A stretch of 64,000 bases of DNA from Maea johnstoni (GCA_963942565.1 OZ012699.1:25573706-25637705); one strand, 5' to 3'; numbered from the stretch's first letter, positions 10,548-21,534 are shown. Notes: a model not told the origin generated them from the sequence alone. Made by a program: numbers and translations.

Positions 10548-11210
10548 AGCTGTACTCGGCTTTCCTAGAAATAAACTCCAGAAACCTAAGAAAAGACAGC
10601 TTCCTTCTGCTAACAAGTTCCTAGTAGGACTTTAGCATAGAGTTTCACCATGTACAAACTCACCCTGTATCGGTTTTATAGCTGTACTCAGCTTTCTAGA
10701 AATAAACTCAAGAAACCTAAGAAAAGACAGCTTTCTTCTGCAAACAAGATCCTAGTAGGACTTTAGTATAGAGTTTCACCATGTACAAACTCACCCTGTA
10801 TCGGTTTTATAGCTGTACTCAGCTTTCTAGAAATAAACTCTTGAAACCTAAGAAAAGACAGCTTTCTTCTGCTAACAAGTTCCTAGTAGGACTTTAGCAT
10901 AGAGTTTCACCATGTACAAACTCACTCTGTATCGGTTTTATAGCTATACTCAGCTTTTCTCGAAATAAACTCCGGAAACCTAAGAAAAGTCAGCTTTCTT
11001 CTGCAAACAAGATCCTAGTAGGACTTTAGCATAGAGTTTCACCATGTACAAACTCACCCTGTATCGGTTTTATAGCTATACTCGGCTTTTCTAGAAATAA
11101 ACTCTGGAAACCTAAGAAAAGACAGCTTACTTCTGCAAACAAGATCCTAGTAGGACTTAATTTAGCATAGAGTTTCACCATGTGCGAACTCCTAGTGTAT
11201 CGGTTCCATC
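10548..11210. repeat. 131-bp tandem repeat, 5 copies
   Basis: Units start AGCTGTACTCAGCTTTCTAG near 10548, 10680, 10812, 10942 and 11074. Each contains AAGAAAAGACAGCTTTCTTC and TTTCACCATGTACAAACTCA. Copies are highly similar. Confidence 0.93.
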
Positions 11211-12073
11211 GATATGTATAAATTAGTAGGGCTGTTTTTTCTGGAGAAATTTGTAAGGTTTGATGAAGATATGTATCAAAGGCATGACCTACATAAAACC
11301 AAGGCCATTGTGCAAAAAAAGACTGGCTTAAAGAAACAATAACGATTTAACCATTTTATCCCAAGTGATTTACCCGTTTATACTTAATTGTTAATATTTT
11401 TCTTCCTAGATAATGAATAGATATATTTTATTGATATTTGACTACAAGAGATTATCGAGAATGAAAATGTTTAACCATTAATTCCTTTACTGAGGACGAA
11501 GAAGGCTGGTGTCTTTTGAACATTGCATGAATTCACAAAATATTTGAGTTGTTGAAGGCAATTATATTTACATAACAGAAGGCAACATTCTTGTTTACAA
11601 AACTGAAAGCATTATTCATATGTTAGATAAAACAATATTGATAATTAGAAATTTTCTTCAAGAAGGCAACATTCTCAAGTTTTACAAAAACAAAGTCAAG
11701 ATTCTTACTTTTTTGAAGGAAAATTATTCACAGATGTTGAAACAAATGTTTCATTCTGATATTTCATAAATAAAATGTGCATACCCTTCAGACAAGCAAG
11801 CGTGACCCGACATAATGTACATAGCATGGTTTGATGGATGGCGTTTAACAACAGAAGTGGTCTCTTTGCTTCTGGCTTGTCATTGGAGAAATACCTGACA
11901 TTTTTGGCTAAAACTCTCTAAAAAAACATCTAATGGAAATTTTTTGAAGAGGATATGTAACTAACCCAACAAGTCTCCCTTAAATATTTTGTGAATTTAT
12001 GCCTTAAATACTCAAAAGTTTTCTAGCTTTGTAAATCATTCAAATAATTCTGCCAAGATGCTAACATTTTATA
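11211..12073. other. Mostly unrecognised non-coding DNA
   Basis: AAGAAGGCAACATTCTTG-type phrases recur near 11577 and 11660. About 11900-12010 resembles the 3' half of family A (CTCCCTTAAATATTTTGTGA). No coding exon. Confidence 0.4.
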
Positions 12074-12758
12074 AGGCATAAAAAATATCGGTATCCTGTA
12101 ACCGTCTGAAAAAAGTAGGGTGAGTAGGTAGGTAAAAAGAATTGTTAATTTTTTTTCAAAAAATGTATGTTTCACATGTGTTTTATGTAGAGTAGGAGTT
12201 GGAAAGGCTAAACAACTTAGGGGTAGGATTTTTTTGAATGAAAACTCATTAGGCCACTCCAATTTAATTACTTGTCTTACAAGCTTTTTTTGGTAAAAAA
12301 ATCCTGTCAGACTCCAAAAAAAAAGAAAAAAAAAGTCACCTTTGGTGTCTTACGGACGAAAGTGGTTTTGAGATTTTCTGTCAGACTCCAAAAAAAAAAA
12401 AAAAAAAAAGTGCAAGTTTTAAGAATATTCTTTGTAAGGGTGATTCAATCAACTACAGGAAGCTATCATCACTGTAGTAGAGCTTCAGACTTAAGGAGGT
12501 ATACCTCTCACCCTTCAGGTTACAGGGATAAGTAGATTGATTGATTTTATTTAGTTGAGAATAGGCTGTTAGAAACATATCGCTACCAGTCCTAGTCAGC
12601 AGACTCTAAAAAAAATAAATTAAATAAAAAAAGTCACGTTTTTCAACTTTTTTTTTTATTCCAAAATGGCTCATTTCCTACCTCCTGAGCTCGTAAGACA
12701 AGTAAATAAATTGGAGTGGCCTTAGGTTCGGTTTACAAGAAACAAACTTCTTTTAGGC
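12074..12758. mobile_element. MITE family C interrupted by a Harbinger-type MITE
   Basis: Left end GGCATAAAAAATATCGG with CTGTAACCGTCTG, right end GGTTTACAAGAAACAAACTT CTTTTAGGC. It continues across the insert at 12252-12721. Same family as 7189-7407, reverse orientation. Confidence 0.7.
12252..12721. mobile_element. PIF/Harbinger-type MITE with TTA TSD
   Basis: Inverted ends GGCCACTCCAATTTAATTAC and its near match at the right (reverse complement GGCCACTCCAATTTATTTAC). They are flanked by TTA on both sides (12249-12251, 12722-12724), the 3-bp duplication typical of PIF/Harbinger. About 470 bp with two internal A-rich phrases (CAGACTCCAAAAAAAA). No transposase. Confidence 0.85.
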
Positions 12759-12895
12759 ATAAGAAATATGCATATCCTCCAGACCAGGAAGTGCTAAGCT
12801 GTCAAAATTTGTAGCATTGCAAGATAGTTGTTGTTTGACAACATCTCCTGGCTCTCTGCTTCTGGCCTGTCAGAGGTATCTGGCCTATGTCTGTT

Positions 12896-13510
12896 ATGTA
12901 AACACACTTCTTCAGCGAGTGCAAACTATGGCTTTCTCAAAAAGAACTGTATCAGCTTCTTTCTGAGTGCTGCTTGAGGGACTGAGTAGTTTAGTTAACC
13001 CTTCCCATGCTAAAGCTTCGTTCACCCAAAGCACAAAGATGCAAAGATTTTTGAAAACCATCTAAACCCTGCCATGTTGATATTCATTGGATAGCTCTCG
13101 CTGAGTTCTCTCAGATGAGTACCCATATGTCAGGGTTTATTTAAGTAATTTTTCAGCTTTTTTGCATCATTTTGTATTGGTCAAATTAGCCACCAGCAGC
13201 AGGGTAAACTCTTTAACCCTTCCAATGCTGAGGCTACTTTCGTCCAAAATACAAGAATGCAAAGGCTTTTGAAAATCATCTAAACACACTTCTCCAGCTA
13301 CTGCAACTATGGCTTTCTCAAAGAAAACTATATCAGCTTCTTCTTTCTGAGTGCTGCTTGAGCCGGGGCTGATTGGTTTTGTTAACTCTTTAACCCTTCC
13401 AATGCTGAGGCTACTTTCGTCCAAAATACAAGAATGCAAAGATTTTTGAAAATCATCTAAACACACTTCTCCAGCTAGTGCAAGTATGGCTTTCTCAAAG
13501 AACAAACATC
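12896..13510. repeat. Triplicated segment with embedded family B MITEs
   Basis: ACACACTTCTCCAGCTACTG...GGCTTTCTCAAAGAA occurs near 12902, 13285 and 13465. A nearly full reverse family B copy spans 12995-13207. Truncated family B 5' parts start at 13213 and 13390 and break at the same point, so the MITE fragment was duplicated with its host sequence. Confidence 0.75.
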
Positions 13511-13772
13511 CTGACAATTTTGGTGGTATTCTTTGGACATGGGCATTTGCTGGAAAATACTTGAAGGAGAATTGTCAAAAAGAAGCAAAAATTAACAAAT
13601 CATTGGGTTTTTTTTTTTATGAAAAAAAAATCCTGTTGCATGGGGTGTCTAAAAATCAGTGTGTTGCACCCCCCCCCCCCCTCCCCTCGCCTCCTTTTCT
13701 GGAATAGTCCTTAGCAGTTTTGATCAAGATTCACCTGTGAATCTAAGAGACAGGCAGGATGCAATATGAAGG

Positions 13773-14003
13773 TTAACCCATTCACTCTCAGACCGGCCAA
13801 AACAGGCCTGACATTTTTGGAAATATTTTTTCTAACAAAAGCATTTTTTTGAAAATATTTGAAGGAGTAATGTTGACCAGAAGTCTAACAACAACTCTCC
13901 TTCAAATAGTTTGTGAATGTTTGCTTTATTCCCAAGTTGTTTTCAAAAGTATGAAAGTAGCAGACGATACTTTCTAGAGGAACTCTGAGTGTGAATGGGT
14001 TAA
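13773..14003 (+). mobile_element. TTAA MITE, family A variant
   Basis: TTAACCCATTCACTCTCAGA at the left, GTGTGAATGGGTTAA at the right. Interior has GGCCAAAACAGGCCTGACAT and the paired GGAGTAATG / CTCTCCTTCAAATA arms. Closest relatives here are 25578-25808 and 60665-60896. Confidence 0.9.
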
Positions 14004-14036
14004 TTCCCCCATATCTAAATAGACCCAATAATAAAG

Positions 14037-14266
14037 TTAGGTGATTACTGCTGCCTGTAACTTAAGGATTTTCTGCTTTTTCTCCCGAAAGCTGGGGTCT
14101 AGCAGATGGGCAACAGGGCTTGTATCAAGTAATGCGGCGATGAAAGATGGCCAGGTTTGAAAGATGAGATCTCGGCATTGCGATGGAGTCAGTAGCGTGT
14201 CTAGACCTCCGAGGTGTTCTCGGCTACGGAATCTCTCTCTCCCCCGTAGAGGAATGAGCCAAAAAC
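14037..14266 (-). CDS. Possible terminal coding exon, unknown protein
   Basis: I do not recognise the product. Read on the - strand, a strong acceptor (T-rich tract ending TTTTTGCCAG) precedes an open stretch of about 75 codons that ends in TAA at 14037-14039. The peptide is not simple sequence: it includes RERFRSREHLGGLDTLLT, QCRDLIFQTWPSFIAALLDT and a basic end, KKQKILKLQAAVIT. Base composition is more balanced than the flanks. There is no AATAAA on this strand just downstream. It could be a real 3' exon of an opposite-strand gene, a pseudogene piece, or part of an unclassified transposon. Confidence 0.3.
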
Positions 14267-14299
14267 CTGGCAAAAAGAGCAAAAAAAGCTAGAAAAACA

Positions 14300-14900
14300 T
14301 GGATTAACAGATTAAGAGATTAGAAGATTAGTATAATCAATGGATTAACAGAACAGATTAGCAGATTCGCATAATCCATGGAGGTGTCGTTTGGATTCAA
14401 GACTGTAAGTTGTTCTGAGTTGGGTTTTTTCATTGATTTCTGGCATGAATTGTGCATTCAAAATCTGAAACAATAATTCTTAGATATTGCAGTAGGGTTA
14501 AAAACTTAACTAGCTTAATCCATGCTTTAACAGATTATCATAATCCATGGAGGAGTGGCATGAACTGTGTCTTCTGAGACAGGATAATTCTTAATTCCTA
14601 CTGTGTTTGATTTTTGGTAATATTGTGAAGTCATCCAACACAGTCATCCAAAGCACGATGGTCATAGTTGACAGGCAATGAATAAAAAAATAGAAATAAA
14701 AAAAAGAATAATATAGAAATAAAAAAAAGATTTTTTTTTAGATATAGCAATAGGATTAAAAACTAGCCTAGCTTAATCCATGGATTAAAAGATTATCATA
14801 ATCCATGGAGCAGTGACATGGATTCAAGCCTGTATGTTGCTGTGATTTAAAAAAAAAATGATTTATACCTGGCAAGAACTGGATCTTTTGGAGTGAAAAC
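14300..14900. repeat. Degenerate tandem repeat of about 240 bp, about 3 copies
   Basis: Each copy contains AGATTATCATAATCCATGGA, a TGGATTCAAGCCTGTA-like phrase and a GATATTGCAGTAGGGTTAAA-like phrase. Copies start near 14330, 14525 and 14780. The second contains an A-rich expansion. Confidence 0.7.
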
Positions 14901-15059
14901 CTTATGTGCACTTGACATTTGTTTACAGTGGAAGGTTTTTATATTTTAAGAAGGTTGACAGGTTGTTCTTGGAGGGCTTTCACTTGAGGGTTCTCACTGC
15001 AAATTCTCGCGTTTGTAGGAAGAGCTAGCTGGAAACATTTGTTATGTGTGTCAGGGTTA

Positions 15060-15289
15060 TCAAAGGAGTCAGGGACTGACACAGTATGCGTTTTGGGATT
15101 CTTTACAAAGAAGGGTTCGTTCAAGCCAAATTTACAGCAAAATTGTATTTTGACTTACAAAAATCATTCAGATTTTCACACCTATCCCAGCCTGTATAGA
15201 ATAATAGGAGTCAGGGAATAACATACAGTATGCGATTTGGGGGCTCTTTACAAAAAGGGGCATGTTCAAGCCAAATTCACAAAAATCAC
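15060..15289. repeat. Tandem duplication of about 145 bp
   Basis: GAGTCAGGGACTGACACAGT with GGTTCGTTCAAGCCAAATTT near 15064-15132 recurs as GAGTCAGGGAATAACATACA with GCATGTTCAAGCCAAATTCA near 15209-15285. Confidence 0.7.
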
Positions 15290-15483
15290 TAATCCTTTCA
15301 ATGCTATAGCTACTTTCGTCCAAAGAACAAGATGCAAAGACTTTTTAAAAAACATCAGAAGCTTGTCATGTTTGTATTAATTGGATAGCTCTCACTCTAT
15401 GTTGGGTTACCCATGTGCCAGGGTTTCAGTCATTTTTCATTTTTTTGCAATCTTTTGTATAGGCAAAGCATCATAAGGGTTAA
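15290..15483 (-). mobile_element. TTAA MITE, family B, reverse, shortened
   Basis: Starts TAATCCTTTCAATGCTATAG and ends GCATCATAAGGGTTAA. The usual GTCATGTTTGTATTAATTGG and AGGGTTTCAGTCATTTTTCA segments are present. Confidence 0.8.
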
Positions 15484-15671
15484 GAATTTGACAACCCATC
15501 TGGGGCATCTTGTGTGTACCAATATGGGGTTAAGAAGTGTGTTTGTGAGTCTTATTATTATGGCAATAAGAAAGATATCACAAACAATTATGTACAAATA
15601 TGTACTTATGATAATTGATCATTTTGTTTCTTTTTTTCAAGAGTATTTTAAAAAAAAAGAAAAAAAAATAT

Positions 15672-15712
15672 ATTTTAAAGATTATTTACCACAATTGGCA
15701 TAAATATGACGA
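15672..15712 (+). mobile_element. SINE 3' tail fragment
   Basis: CACAATTGGCATAAATATGA CGAAAAACAAAA matches the tail of the SINE at 57795-58028 (CACAATTGGCATAAATGTGA TGAAAAACAAAAAC). The head is missing, as in a 5'-truncated copy. Confidence 0.6.
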
Positions 15713-16334
15713 AAAACAAAATTCAAAGTTCCAAATCAAGAATATTTAAAAAAAGGTGTGTTCAGTATGTTTCTCTAACGCATTAATTGTCAGACCACCT
15801 GCAGGTTATAAAGATGGTCAGCTAAACAAAAATGGAAGGCAGAAAATTAAAATGCGGGTTTACTTACACTAGAAAGCACCAATTCATTTTACTTGTCAAA
15901 GTGATATGTGTAATCTATCCTGAAATTAACAAAGTCGTCTAGAATTACAAAACACGTAAAAACATGTTAAAAAAATAGATTGAGCACATTCCTGAAGCGA
16001 TCATGTAAAAGAAACACATGTTGTGTTATCAAGGACAGATATGGTTGCAGCCTGTAGTGTGAACGGATATCTGAAACACTGTGGGGAAAAAAACAGAGCA
16101 GAAAGTCAAATGTGATACTGACTTACTCTATAACTGGTATATTTTACAGACATTCAATTTTCGCTATTTTTGCGCTCTCCACGATAGTGCTAAAATAACA
16201 TACTTCAAATACATATCTGTATAGTTATGAATGTATAGTTTGAGTGCTTGAATTCAAGTAGCACAAATACCCTCCAGTAGGGCTGTAAAGCAAAAATTTT
16301 AGCACTCCAAATTAAAGCTGTATACAGTACCCTG
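15713..16334. other. Non-coding, nothing recognised
   Basis: AT-rich with no supported exon, transposon end or RNA. Confidence 0.35.
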
Positions 16335-16560
16335 ATCAACCCATTCATGTCTAAGAATTCTTTTTAAAATTGGCGTCTGCATCTATATTACTTTTGACTG
16401 TAACTTTAAAATGAAGAATAATTCTACAAAATATTTGATGGAAAGTTGTTAGTATTCTGATCAACATTTCTCCTTCAAGTATTTTTCAATATATGCGTTT
16501 GCCTGTAAGATTTTACCAAAATTGTCAGGCTGCTTTGGGCTGCTGTGAGCATCTATATAT
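16335..16560 (-). mobile_element. TTAA MITE, family A, reverse, right end decayed
   Basis: Starts TCAACCCATTCATGTCTAAG and carries GATGGAAAGTTGTTAG and CATTTCTCCTTCAAGTATT. Ends TTGTCAGGCTGCTTTGGGCT then GTGAGCAT, without the terminal AATGGGTTAA. Confidence 0.75.
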
Positions 16561-16594
16561 TTTTTACTGTTCGGATCATCATGAGGCCCTTATA

Positions 16595-16825
16595 TTAACC
16601 CATTAATGCTTAAGAGGCCCCCCAGCAATTGTCGTCTGGATCTATGAAACTTTTGACAATAACTTTTGAATTAAAGATGATTTTACAAAATATTTGAAGG
16701 AGAGTTATTTGTTCTGCCCTGATTAACGTTTGTCCATCAAATATTTTGCTAACTATGCTTTTGCTTGCAAGATTTCACCAAAATTGTCAGGCTGTTTTTG
16801 GCTGCTGTGAGCATTAATGGGTTAA
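16595..16825 (-). mobile_element. TTAA MITE, family A, reverse
   Basis: TTAACCCATTAATGCTTAAG to GAGCATTAATGGGTTAA, 231 bp, near-consensus with intact inverted ends. Confidence 0.92.
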
Positions 16826-16962
16826 ATGTGCACAGTATATTTTCATGCTAAACCTATTTAGAAATGCAGTTATAGAATTATTCTTATTTACAAAAATATT
16901 GTAAAAAGTATCTTAGTTCCAGACGACAACGTCTGAAGGAACTCTAAAGCATTAATGGGTTA
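16822..16962 (+). mobile_element. TTAA MITE, family A, internal deletion
   Basis: Shares the TTAA at 16822-16825 with the previous copy. Contains TGTAAAAAGTATCTTAGTTC CAGACGAC and AAAGCATTAATGGGTTA at the end, but most of the left half is gone. Confidence 0.65.
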
Positions 16963-17300
16963 CAGATACGTTTCAAAGGGACCTCTGGCCATGAAAGGGT
17001 GAAGTATGGCAGTATGACATGCTTACAACACAGCAGTCAGTGGCTAAGTACTGGCTGCAGGCAGATTTGTGCTAATTATAGCATCTACCAATTAATTAAG
17101 CTTGTACAAATAAACCAATTAACTGGTAATTGATCTACATGACAGCATGTGTACATTAAACTGCAGGCTAATTTTGGGGTTCCGTGCACCCCCCCCCCCT
17201 TCTATTTTGAATGAGTTAGATTATTAGCTTTCAACTTGCTTTAAGGTTTAATTCCTCCAATGTATTTTGAATGAATTAGATTATTAGCTCTCAACTTGGT

Positions 17301-17756
17301 TTAATCCATTCATGTCCTATTGATAGGAAATTTAACCCTTATGCTGCTGGTGGCTAAGTTGGCCAATGCCAAATAATGCAAAAATCCTGAAAAATCACCG
17401 AAACCCTAGCAAATGGGTACTCATCTAAGAGTACTCAGCGAGACCTATCCAATGAGTACCAACATGACAGGGTTTTGATGGTTTTCAAAAAAAATTGTAT
17501 TCTTGTTCATTGGACGTAAGTAGCCTTAGCATTGGAAGGGTTAAACTGATCAGCTTAAATTTCAGCTTTTGGGGATATCTCTCTTAACAAACATATTTTT
17601 CAGAAACTATTTGATTAAGAAATAGTGATCAGAGACTAACCTACAACTCTCCTTCAAATATTTTGTGGATTTATGTTCAAATCTTAAGTTATTTTCAAAA
17701 GTATCATAGGTCCAGACGACACTTGTCAAGGAGACCTCCAGGCATGAATGGGTTAA
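17301..17756 (+). mobile_element. TTAA MITE, family A, split by a family B copy
   Basis: Starts TTAATCCATTCATGTCCTAT, is interrupted at 17332-17544, then continues with CTCTCCTTCAAATATTTTGT and GGTCCAGACGACACTTGTCA to GAATGGGTTAA. Confidence 0.8.
17332..17544 (+). mobile_element. TTAA MITE, family B, nested
   Basis: TTAACCCTTATGCTGCTGGT to CATTGGAAGGGTTAA, 213 bp, near-consensus. Its TTAA pair is the target duplication within the surrounding family A element. Confidence 0.92.
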
Positions 17757-17962
17757 TCCATTCAGGCCTGGTGAGTACTTGGCTGGATCTATTTTTGGAT
17801 TTTGAAAAAACTTTGGAATTAAGCAATGATTGGAAAAGTTTTAAAGGAGCGTAGTTCATTAGTTTTTGATTAACATTTCTCATTAAAATATTTTATGAAA
17901 ACTAAATTATTTCTAAAAGTATCATACGTCTAGATAACTCTTATAGATGAAAAAAAGGTTAA
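17753..17962 (+). mobile_element. TTAA MITE, family A, decayed
   Basis: Shares TTAA 17753-17756 with the previous element. Begins TTAATCCATTCAGGCCTGGT, ends GATGAAAAAAAGGTTAA. The interior TTTTAAAGGAGCGTAGTTCA corresponds to the family GGAGAGTTG arm. Confidence 0.6.
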
Positions 17963-18935
17963 AGATGTATCTAGAGTATTTTTGTGTAACATGATACAAA
18001 GCTAATCTATTATGAAGTTTCTTTCCTGCGAAAGGGATATTAGATAGCCTAGGAAAGTAATCTCCACTAGAAATAAATAGATAATCACAAAAAGAGGAAG
18101 ATTAATGATGGCAGGGTACAGTTAGTGGGCTGTTATGATCTGTTAATTTGTACCTGTGAAGAAAGCATGTTTTTGGGTGGAAATTGATGTATTATGAGTA
18201 GAGAGAATGATTGGGAGTTGGAAGTGCAGAAACAACTTTAAGGTAGGGATTTTTTTGAGTAAAAACTTGTTAGGGTTGGGTTACAGGTAACAAACAGTTT
18301 TTTTGTTATGCCTTATGGTCATGAGGTTAGACATGGAATACACAATATTGAAGGTTGATATAGTTTACTAATCATATAGTTAGGTAATATTTTAACAGTT
18401 AATCAACAATGGAAGGGACATAAAAGATGATAAGAATTGGGTTGTATTTTTTGGGGATGAACTTTGCAATCATAAAATAAACCATAAAAGAATCAAGGTT
18501 CTCATCTTTCTAGTGCTAGGCAAAGTAGGCAGTGTGAAATATATTTCAGTCAGGGATTTCTTCTAAAAAAAAAAGATGTCTTTATCTATCATGAAGAAGG
18601 ATTTATATGAAGTAATAGTTTTAAATATATTTTTGAAATTAAAATGCGGAGATATGTATTAACATGTTTATATCACGAGTGCACACATAATCTGACAATC
18701 TTAGACAGCATTCCTCAAAAAGAGAAATACATGAAACATATTTGATTGGGGATTGTTATTAACGGGATCAACAAATTTCAGTCAAATATTTCGGTAAAAA
18801 AAAAATTAAAAAAATAAATAAATAAATTTTAAAAAAAATTTAATTTTTTTTTATTTTTAAATTCGGTTAATACAGCCTTGTTATCAAGGTGTTTTCATAT
18901 GCGTCAGAACATGTGTTCATTCTAGATGTGAACAG
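17963..18935. other. Non-coding with decayed MITE pieces
   Basis: About 18190-18318 resembles family C (GGTAGGGATTTTTTTGAGTA, GTTACAGGTAACAAACAG). About 18700-18800 has weak family A character. A-rich simple sequence lies at 18795-18860. No exon. Confidence 0.45.
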
Positions 18936-19356
18936 TTAACCCATGTGTGTATGGAACACACACACTGGCTGACAAATCCATACGTAACTCAACAATTACT
19001 GCAATATTTGAAAACTATTTGAAGATGTATTGTCAACCCTTATGCTGCTGCTGGCTACTTCGGCCACTACAAAATGATACGAAAAAACTAGAAAAGGACA
19101 GAAACCCTGGCACAAGGGTACTCATCTGAGAGTACTCAGCAAGAGCTCTCTAATGAATACCAACATGACAGGGTTTAGATGGTTTGCAAACATTTTTGCG
19201 TCCTTGTGCGTTGGACTAAAGTGGCCTCAGCATTAGATGGGTTAAACTCAACTGGAAAAAACATCTTAGTCATGCTTTTCTAAAAATACTACTTTATTAT
19301 CAAAATATTTCCTTATATGTCAGATCACTAGTACGCTCCATATGAGAATAGGTTAA
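18936..19356 (+). mobile_element. Possible decayed family A MITE split by a family B copy
   Basis: TTAACCCATGTGTGTATGG at the left and GAGAATAGGTTAA at the right, with weak family A interior. A family B copy lies at 19033-19245. The outer element is diverged. Confidence 0.5.
19033..19245 (+). mobile_element. TTAA MITE, family B
   Basis: TCAACCCTTATGCTGCTGCT to GCATTAGATGGGTTAA. The left TTAA has changed to TCAA. Confidence 0.85.
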
Positions 19357-19584
19357 CCCATTAATGCTTGAGGCTTCATTTGGAAATTGTCATCTGGAGC
19401 GATGATACTTTTGAGAATAACTTATGTATTGGGAATTATTTAATAAAATATTTGAAGGAGAGTTGTAGATAATGTTCTGATCAAACATTTCTCCTTCAAA
19501 TATTTTGCCAATTGTGCTAAAACCTGAAAGATTTCTTCAAAATTGTCCGGCTGGTTTTGGCCGCTCTGAGCATTAATGGGTTAA
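19353..19584 (-). mobile_element. TTAA MITE, family A, reverse
   Basis: TTAACCCATTAATGCTTGAG to GAGCATTAATGGGTTAA, 232 bp, near-consensus. It shares its left TTAA with the preceding element. Confidence 0.92.
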
Positions 19585-19591
19585 AAAGGTA

Positions 19592-19805
19592 TTAATCCTT
19601 TCAATGCCGAGGCTACTTTTGTCCAAAGCACAAGGATGGAAAGATTTTTGAAAACCATCTAAACCCTGTCATGTTGGTATTCATTAGATAGCTCTTGCTG
19701 AGTACTATCATACGAGTACCGATATGCCAGGCTTTAAATCATTTTTCAGATTTATTTGCATCGTTTTGTATTTGCCAAATTAGCTACCACCAGCTTAAGG
19801 GTTAT
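19592..19805 (-). mobile_element. TTAA MITE, family B, reverse
   Basis: TTAATCCTTTCAATGCCGAG to CAGCTTAAGGGTTAT, separated from the previous family A copy by only 7 bp. Confidence 0.88.
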
Positions 19806-19879
19806 GGTGAACCAAGCTTTCTAGTATTTATGTGAGGTTATACAGGGAATAATGAATTTAGGCTTAAATGTTTCTTAAG

Positions 19880-20475
19880 TTTACTTCTAATGCGTAGGGA
19901 AGTCTCGTCCAATGAAAACTCTTCTCCACAGGGTGTAGCAGCGATGGTAGGATTGGTCATTTCCCGCACGGATACCATCAGGGATTACTCTCTCTCTCTC
20001 TCTGGTCAGTCGGCTATCAGCTGTAAGAGGATGAGGCAGGGAACCGCTCAGCTAGCCATGCGGACAACTGGACCGTGTTTACATCAACGACCCGTACACG
20101 CTCACAACTCCAAGGCCGTCTCGCAACTCTGAGGCTATCGCGCGAACGATAACGATAACACAAAAAAATTCTAAGGACAAATGTTCCTTGGAGGAAAATA
20201 CACATATTTCGCACAAATCTTTTTCTCAGATAATCTTTCTCTCGGAGATACACGCAAATGTGTCAGAACAGCAGGCGGCCATGCGGACAACTGCGGTGGC
20301 TTGTTTAGATTAAGTAATGAGCAGATGAAGACAGGCCACTTAGGAGATAGCCAGACCCAGGAGGCGGGCTTTCGGGCGCGGGTGGCCGTGGTTGGCATCA
20401 GATCAGCAGGAATGCAGCTTCCGCTACTGTACTGACCAGCGCCGCATGCTGCACAAGTAGGAGTGGGCCAATTTC
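19880..20475. other. GC-richer, possibly promoter-like stretch
   Basis: CpG- and GC-richer than its surroundings, with a (CT)n run near 19987-20001. GCCATGCGGACAACTG occurs twice (about 20055 and 20278). Several short frames are open on both strands, but none has a recognisable domain or clean splice signals. It lies about 4-5 kb upstream of the first C1 exon, so it could hold an upstream promoter or first exon of that transcript. This is speculation. Confidence 0.3.
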
Positions 20476-20518
20476 TCATGAGAGACCAACCGTGAAGTGA
20501 TCTGAGCTTAATTAGAAT

Positions 20519-21190
20519 GATCATGTGACCTGCGCCAGAATGAGGCCACTCGATCAAGAAGAAAGTCACTTTCTCTACAAGTCAAGTCCGACGGATACTG
20601 CTGCTAGAGGGAATATACTCCTGTTCATGATTCTGAGGATTATCATATCATAAGTACTTTCAATACAGTCAGGTGATCAATCATGTGATCAATTTTGGAA
20701 GTCACATGATCTTCACATTGGGTCCTGATTGGTTAGTTGCAGGTCACTTTTTCTACAAGCCTGGCAGATGTGCACTACTGCTACCACAGGGAATACTCTT
20801 GCTAATGATTCTGAGGATTTTCATATCACAAGTACTTTCAATACAGTCAGGTGATCAATCATGTGATCAATTTTGGAAGTCACATGATCTTCACATTGCG
20901 TCCTGATTGGTTAGTTGCAGGTCACATGGATGTTTTTTATTCTTTAGTATACCTTCAAGGGATTTTATTGACAGAAAACCAAGGAATCATCTCATGATAA
21001 TATCACTGAATGGATATACTGGTCATGTGACCTAAATGGAAGAACTTGATTGGATTAGACTCGATCACATGATTACATTGGACAAAATGGAGCAAATTAT
21101 TTATATGTGATCATGTGATGCAAAATAAGCGGGCTGATTGGATGGGATTTGATCACATGATTTAACAGGACAATTTTAGTCATGTGATAT
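20519..21190. promoter_or_regulatory. Cluster of TCATGTGA / TCACATGA palindromes
   Basis: About 10-11 occurrences of the core TCATGTGA or TCACATGA in roughly 670 bp (for example near 20521, 20685, 20704, 20860, 20883, 21023, 21063, 21110, 21150, 21180). Many are extended as ATCATGTGATCA. The core matches the M-box type E-box bound by MITF/TFE bHLH-zip factors. Four copies come from the duplication at 20560-20930; the rest are in unrelated sequence. Confidence 0.4.
20560..20930. repeat. Tandem duplication of about 185 bp
   Basis: CAATACAGTCAGGTGATCAA with GGTTAGTTGCAGGTCAC appears at 20660-20745 and again at 20838-20925 with very few differences. Upstream parts (TACTGCTGCTAGAGGGAATA versus TACTGCTACCACAGGGAATA) are more diverged. 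Confidence 0.9.
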
Positions 21191-21534
21191 TCTGAAAACA
21201 AGCTGAATGGTTGAAACTTTGAAATGTCATTTCATAGGACACATCCTATATACCTCAACATATTGATATTTATTTGAAATCATGAATCACATTTCACAAT
21301 AAATCATTCCAATGACAGAGACAACTTCAGATCATTCCACAAATTAGGAAAACAAGGAATTAAAATTGGATTACTCCTCGGATATTGAACAAAATGGCAT
21401 GCTGTATAAAAAATTATTGAAATGCAATGTGCACAAATCTTGACAACGATATCAGATCGAAAGTAACTTTTTTGTTGTCATGGGAACTTGCGTCAGCTGC
21501 AAAATGACACATGTTTATCATGTCAGACAGGTAA

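Noticed and set aside
13167-13517. 116-codon gene on the - strand
   Set aside because: It is translated MITE family B and its duplicated host segment, which explains the internal peptide repeat.
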